Assembly (NCBI GenBank): GCA_020632795.1
Contig: JACKEV010000006.1
Coordinates: 1,112,501 to 1,176,500, forward strand
DNA from: Alphaproteobacteria bacterium
GTDB taxonomy: Bacteria > Myxococcota_A > UBA796 > CAJQPC01
Reading direction: 5' to 3'
Length of the DNA stretch: 64,000 nucleotides
The notes beneath the pieces are model-generated. The model did not search any database, was not told where the DNA came from, and saw only the letters and a program-made list of their open reading frames with translations. Positions 61,568 through 64,000 of this stretch are shown in pieces. Each line of letters opens with the position of its first letter. Within the stretch, counting starts at the first letter, position 1. A program made the translations under genes and the position numbers.

Positions 61568-61807
61568 ATGCTGACCGTCACGATCCGCTACTTCGCCGCC
61601 CTGCGGGAGTCCCGCGGGCGGGATCACGAGACCCTGGAGGTGGCCGAGGGCACCACCGCGAAGGCGCTCTACGCCACGCTGTTCCCGCCGGGGCCGCTGG
61701 GCGCCCTGCCGGTGGCCTACGCCATCAACCTGACCTACGTCTCCGGGGACACCGCGCTGTCCGACGGCGACGAGCTGGCCTTCATCCCGCCGGTCGGAGG
61801 GGGCTGA
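61568..61807 (+). CDS. moaD: Molybdopterin synthase small subunit MoaD
   Basis: 79 residues. Ubiquitin-like sulfur carrier; the C-terminal Gly-Gly (FIPPVGGG) is thiocarboxylated and delivers sulfur to precursor Z. Start VTIRYFAALRESRG is typical. Its stop overlaps moaE by one base (TGATG). No other moa gene in the window. Confidence 0.94.
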   Translation: MLTVTIRYFAALRESRGRDHETLEVAEGTTAKALYATLFPPGPLGALPVAYAINLTYVSGDTALSDGDELAFIPPVGGG

Positions 61808-62217
61808 TGTTCGCGATCACGCCCGACCCCATCGACATCCCCGCCGTCCGCGCCGCGGTCACCGACCCGTCCTGCGGGGCCGTGCTGGTCTTCGAGGGCG
61901 TCGTCCGCGACAACTTCGACGGAAAGCCGGTGGTGCGCCTGCAGTACGAGGCCTTCCCCGAGATGGCGGTGCCGGTGATGCAGGCGATCGGCGATGAGAT
62001 CGCCGCGCAGTGGCCCGGGGCGCGGGTCGCGATGGTCCACCGCACCGGCACCCTGGACCTGACCGAGCCCAGCGTGGTCATCGTGGTCGCCACACCCCAC
62101 CGCGCGGCGTGCTATGCGGCCAGCCGCTACGCGATCGAGCAGCTCAAGGAGCGCGTGCCGGTCTGGAAGAAGGAGATCTACGCCGATGGCGCCACCTGGA
62201 AGGCCAATACCCCCTGA
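61807..62217 (+). CDS. moaE: Molybdopterin synthase catalytic subunit MoaE
   Basis: 136 residues. Converts precursor Z to molybdopterin with MoaD. Characteristic VFEGVVRDNFDGKPV, LQYEAFPEMA, VHRTGTLDLTEPSVVIVVA, and the Lys-containing LKERVPVWKKEIYADGATW. The last 32 bases overlap trmB. Confidence 0.95.
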   Translation: MFAITPDPIDIPAVRAAVTDPSCGAVLVFEGVVRDNFDGKPVVRLQYEAFPEMAVPVMQAIGDEIAAQWPGARVAMVHRTGTLDLTEPSVVIVVATPHRAACYAASRYAIEQLKERVPVWKKEIYADGATWKANTP

Positions 62218-62905
62218 GCAGCGCCTGTTCCGCGAGCGCCCCCCCAGCGCCTACAACAAGCCCGACGTCAACCCCTACCTCAAGCGGTACTGGGCGGCGG
62301 GGCCGCCGGTGCTCAACTCCGAGCAGGCGGCGGGCTTCCGGGGCGCCTGGGCAGAGGCCTTCGGCCGCGAGGCCCCCCTGCACGTCGAGATCGGCACGGG
62401 CAACGGCTTCTTCTTCTCGGGCATGGCCAGGGCGCACCCGGCGTGGAACTGGCTGGGGGTGGAGCTGCGCTTCAAGCGGGTGATGATGACCGCCAGCAAG
62501 GTGGAGCGCGCCGGTGCCGAGGCCCACGCCCGGGTCACCCGCTACGACGCCAACGCCCTGAGCGACCTGTTCGCCCCCGGCGAGGTCGACGCGCTCTACA
62601 TCAACCACCCCGACCCCTGGCCCAAGGACAGCCAGGCCAGGAACCGCCTGCTCAGCGGCCCGTGGCTGGACCGGGTCGCCCCGCTGATGGGCGCGGGGGC
62701 CGAGCTGCGCCTCAAGACCGACCATCGGGTCAACGTCGAGGCCCTGCTGGACGCGCTGGAGGGCCGGCCCTTCGACCTCATCGGCGCCAGCGGGGACGTC
62801 AACACCCTGGGCGCCCCCTGGCCCGGCGACGTGCGCACCAACTACCAGCGAAAGTTCGCCGAGAGGGGCGAGCCGGTGTACGCGCTGCGGGTCCGTCGCC
62901 GCTGA
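62186..62905 (+). CDS. trmB: tRNA (guanine(46)-N(7))-methyltransferase TrmB
   Basis: 239 residues. Makes m7G46 in tRNAs. The N-terminus (FRERPPSAYNKPDVNPYL) is family-like; LHVEIGTGNGFFFSGMA binds AdoMet; INHPDPWPKDSQARNRLL and ELRLKTDHRVNVEALLDAL are diagnostic. ATG 62186 follows AAGGAG by ten bases and lies inside moaE (32-base overlap), so the three genes are one coupled unit. Confidence 0.95.
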   Translation: MAPPGRPIPPEQRLFRERPPSAYNKPDVNPYLKRYWAAGPPVLNSEQAAGFRGAWAEAFGREAPLHVEIGTGNGFFFSGMARAHPAWNWLGVELRFKRVMMTASKVERAGAEAHARVTRYDANALSDLFAPGEVDALYINHPDPWPKDSQARNRLLSGPWLDRVAPLMGAGAELRLKTDHRVNVEALLDALEGRPFDLIGASGDVNTLGAPWPGDVRTNYQRKFAERGEPVYALRVRRR

Positions 62906-62911
62906 TCCCCA

Positions 62912-64000
62912 TCAGCTCGGCACTTCGGAAGTCTCCTCTTCCGAGAGCCCCCGCCGGGCGAGCGAGAAGAGCTGCCCGATGCTCATGCCCTCGGCGGTGA
63001 AGAACCACGCGGCGGTGGCGGCCTGGACGATGAACAGCCACCAGTGCATCACCAAGGCGAAGGCGACCGCCCGCGGGGCCAGCGCAGGCCCGGTGACGCC
63101 GAACAGGGCCAGGGCCCCGCGGCTGGCGGCCTCGTACACCCCCGCGAAGCCCGGCGGCGAGGGCGCGGTGGTGCCCAGCATCGTGATGACGAGCACGCCC
63201 ATGCCCTCGGCCCAGCCGATGAAGTCCCGCAAGCCCAGCGCCTCGGAGAGCATCACGTACATGAAGCCGGTGCCGCCCCAGGTCAGCGCCGTGAGGCCCA
63301 GGATCGCGGCCAGGCGCGCCGGGTCCCGGACCACCGCGAGCCCGTCCACGAAGCCCTCGGCCAGGCCGACGACGACCTCCCCTGCCCTGCCTACCGCGCC
63401 CCGCATGCGCCCCTGGGGCAGCGCCCCGGTGAGCCACGCCAGCGCCCGCCGGGCCAGCGTCACCGAGCGCTCCCCGGCCACCACCACGGCCACCACCCCC
63501 ACCAGCAGCGGCAGCACGAAGCCCGTGCCCAGCGCGCGGGCCATCGCGACCACGTCCACGGTGTACCCGCCCATGTCGAGCACCCGGGAGGGGATCTCCA
63601 CCCCCAGCAGCACGGCCTGGAGGATGAGCAGCACAGCGGTCAGGTCGACCAGCCGCTCCACGAAGACCACGCCGAAGCCCGCCCCCAGAGGCACCTTCTC
63701 CTTGCGCAACAGCAGGTAGGGCCGGACGACCTCCCCCAGCCGGGCGGGGAAGATGTTGATGCAGAGGAAGGCCATGCAGAGCACGGCGAGGTTGCCCCAG
63801 TAGCGGCTGTCCGGCTGCACCGCGCGCACGATCAGGAGCTGCCGCAGGGCCCGGATGGCCTGCTGGCCCAGGAAGAGCAGGCCGATGGGGGCCAGCCAGC
63901 GCTTGTCCATCTGCGCCAGGGCCTCGGCCAGCGCGCCCAGGGGCACCCCCCACAGCGCCAGCGCCAGGGCCAGCGCCCCGACAATCAGCCCGATGGCGAC
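62912..64000 (-). CDS. UPF0104/LPG-synthase-type integral membrane protein (N-terminus outside window)
   Basis: At least 362 codons, still open at the right edge, so the real start lies outside the window. Eight or so transmembrane segments. Shows the family marks LGQQAIRALRQLLIVRAV, CINIFPARLGEVVRPYLLLR, VFVERLVDLTAVLLIL, and TTAPSPPGFAGVYEAASRGA of lysylphosphatidylglycerol synthase transmembrane region / UPF0104 proteins. These act in lipid flipping or transfer; the substrate here is unknown. A basic, Ser/Glu-rich tail (RRGLSEEETSEVPS) faces the cytoplasm. Confidence 0.9.
   Translation of the reverse strand, partial: VAIGLIVGALALALALWGVPLGALAEALAQMDKRWLAPIGLLFLGQQAIRALRQLLIVRAVQPDSRYWGNLAVLCMAFLCINIFPARLGEVVRPYLLLRKEKVPLGAGFGVVFVERLVDLTAVLLILQAVLLGVEIPSRVLDMGGYTVDVVAMARALGTGFVLPLLVGVVAVVVAGERSVTLARRALAWLTGALPQGRMRGAVGRAGEVVVGLAEGFVDGLAVVRDPARLAAILGLTALTWGGTGFMYVMLSEALGLRDFIGWAEGMGVLVITMLGTTAPSPPGFAGVYEAASRGALALFGVTGPALAPRAVAFALVMHWWLFIVQAATAAWFFTAEGMSIGQLFSLARRGLSEEETSEVPS

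Overview
The window is high-GC, almost wholly coding DNA (about 62 genes on both strands, no RNA genes, CRISPR arrays, insertion sequences or prophage genes seen). The style points to a myxobacterium-like organism (Myxococcota, the former Deltaproteobacteria). It has two proteins ending in MYXO-CTERM-like tails, many short-signal lipoproteins, von Willebrand A and Cys-rich surface proteins, Ser/Thr kinases of the H-x-D-I-S-P-Q-N type, many TPR proteins and histidine kinases, and an rbfA-truB-rpsO-pnp-dut block. This assignment rests on gene style, not on a marker-gene tree.

Layout. 1-2617: DNA polymerase III alpha (partial, minus). 2708-6114: three tandem paralogous beta-propeller-like lipoproteins. 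6146-7627: Ser/Thr kinase with a degenerate cyclase-like tail. 7704-8993: mazG-fxsA. 8997-20797: a tight eight-gene minus-strand operon. It encodes a receiver-histidine kinase hybrid, a membrane kinase with a degraded ATP site, a FecR-domain protein, an 827-residue Ig/barrel-like exported protein, a 1197-residue Ig-repeat lipoprotein, a short histidine kinase and two TPR proteins. 20987-21997: two small lipoproteins. 22038-24193: grpE-trmL-manC. 24309-27678: DUF4340 protein, ffh and a TPR gene. 27751-29402: vWA and Cys-rich lipoproteins. 29422-36226 (minus): crotonase, biotin-carboxylase-like pseudoenzyme, rbfA, truB, rpsO, pnp, dut, with structured leaders. 36281-38643: a DUF2520-type protein, a 63-residue protein, a membrane protein and rpmB. 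38659-41083: an exported agmatine-deiminase-like enzyme and a TPR protein. 41159-43541: a three-gene NMT1/THI5-type ABC importer. 43551-46163: a kinase-PEGA-SUMF1 fusion. 46239-48831: radical SAM protein and phosphofructokinase. 48871-50130: metallo-beta-lactamase-fold hydrolase and a small SH3-like protein. 50203-53531: an Mla-type lipid transporter with two different permeases. 53536-57077: SRPBCC protein, hypothetical protein and a JAMM-DinG helicase fusion. 57149-58234: a solitary murG. 58206-61544: MYXO-CTERM protein, a second vWA lipoprotein and another lipoprotein. 61568-62905: moaD-moaE-trmB. 62912-64000: UPF0104-type membrane protein (partial).

The best candidate for an undescribed system is the operon at 8997-20797. 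Its order suggests a signalling unit that senses or controls an Ig-rich envelope or adhesion structure. One of its membrane receptors looks unable to bind ATP and would have to work with one of the two intact kinases. Other points worth following are the echA/pseudo-biotin-carboxylase pair in place of infB beside rbfA, the two-permease Mla transporter, the DinG fusion with one missing iron-sulfur cysteine, and the hairpins around rpsO-pnp. All functions are read from motifs by eye; no database search was possible.
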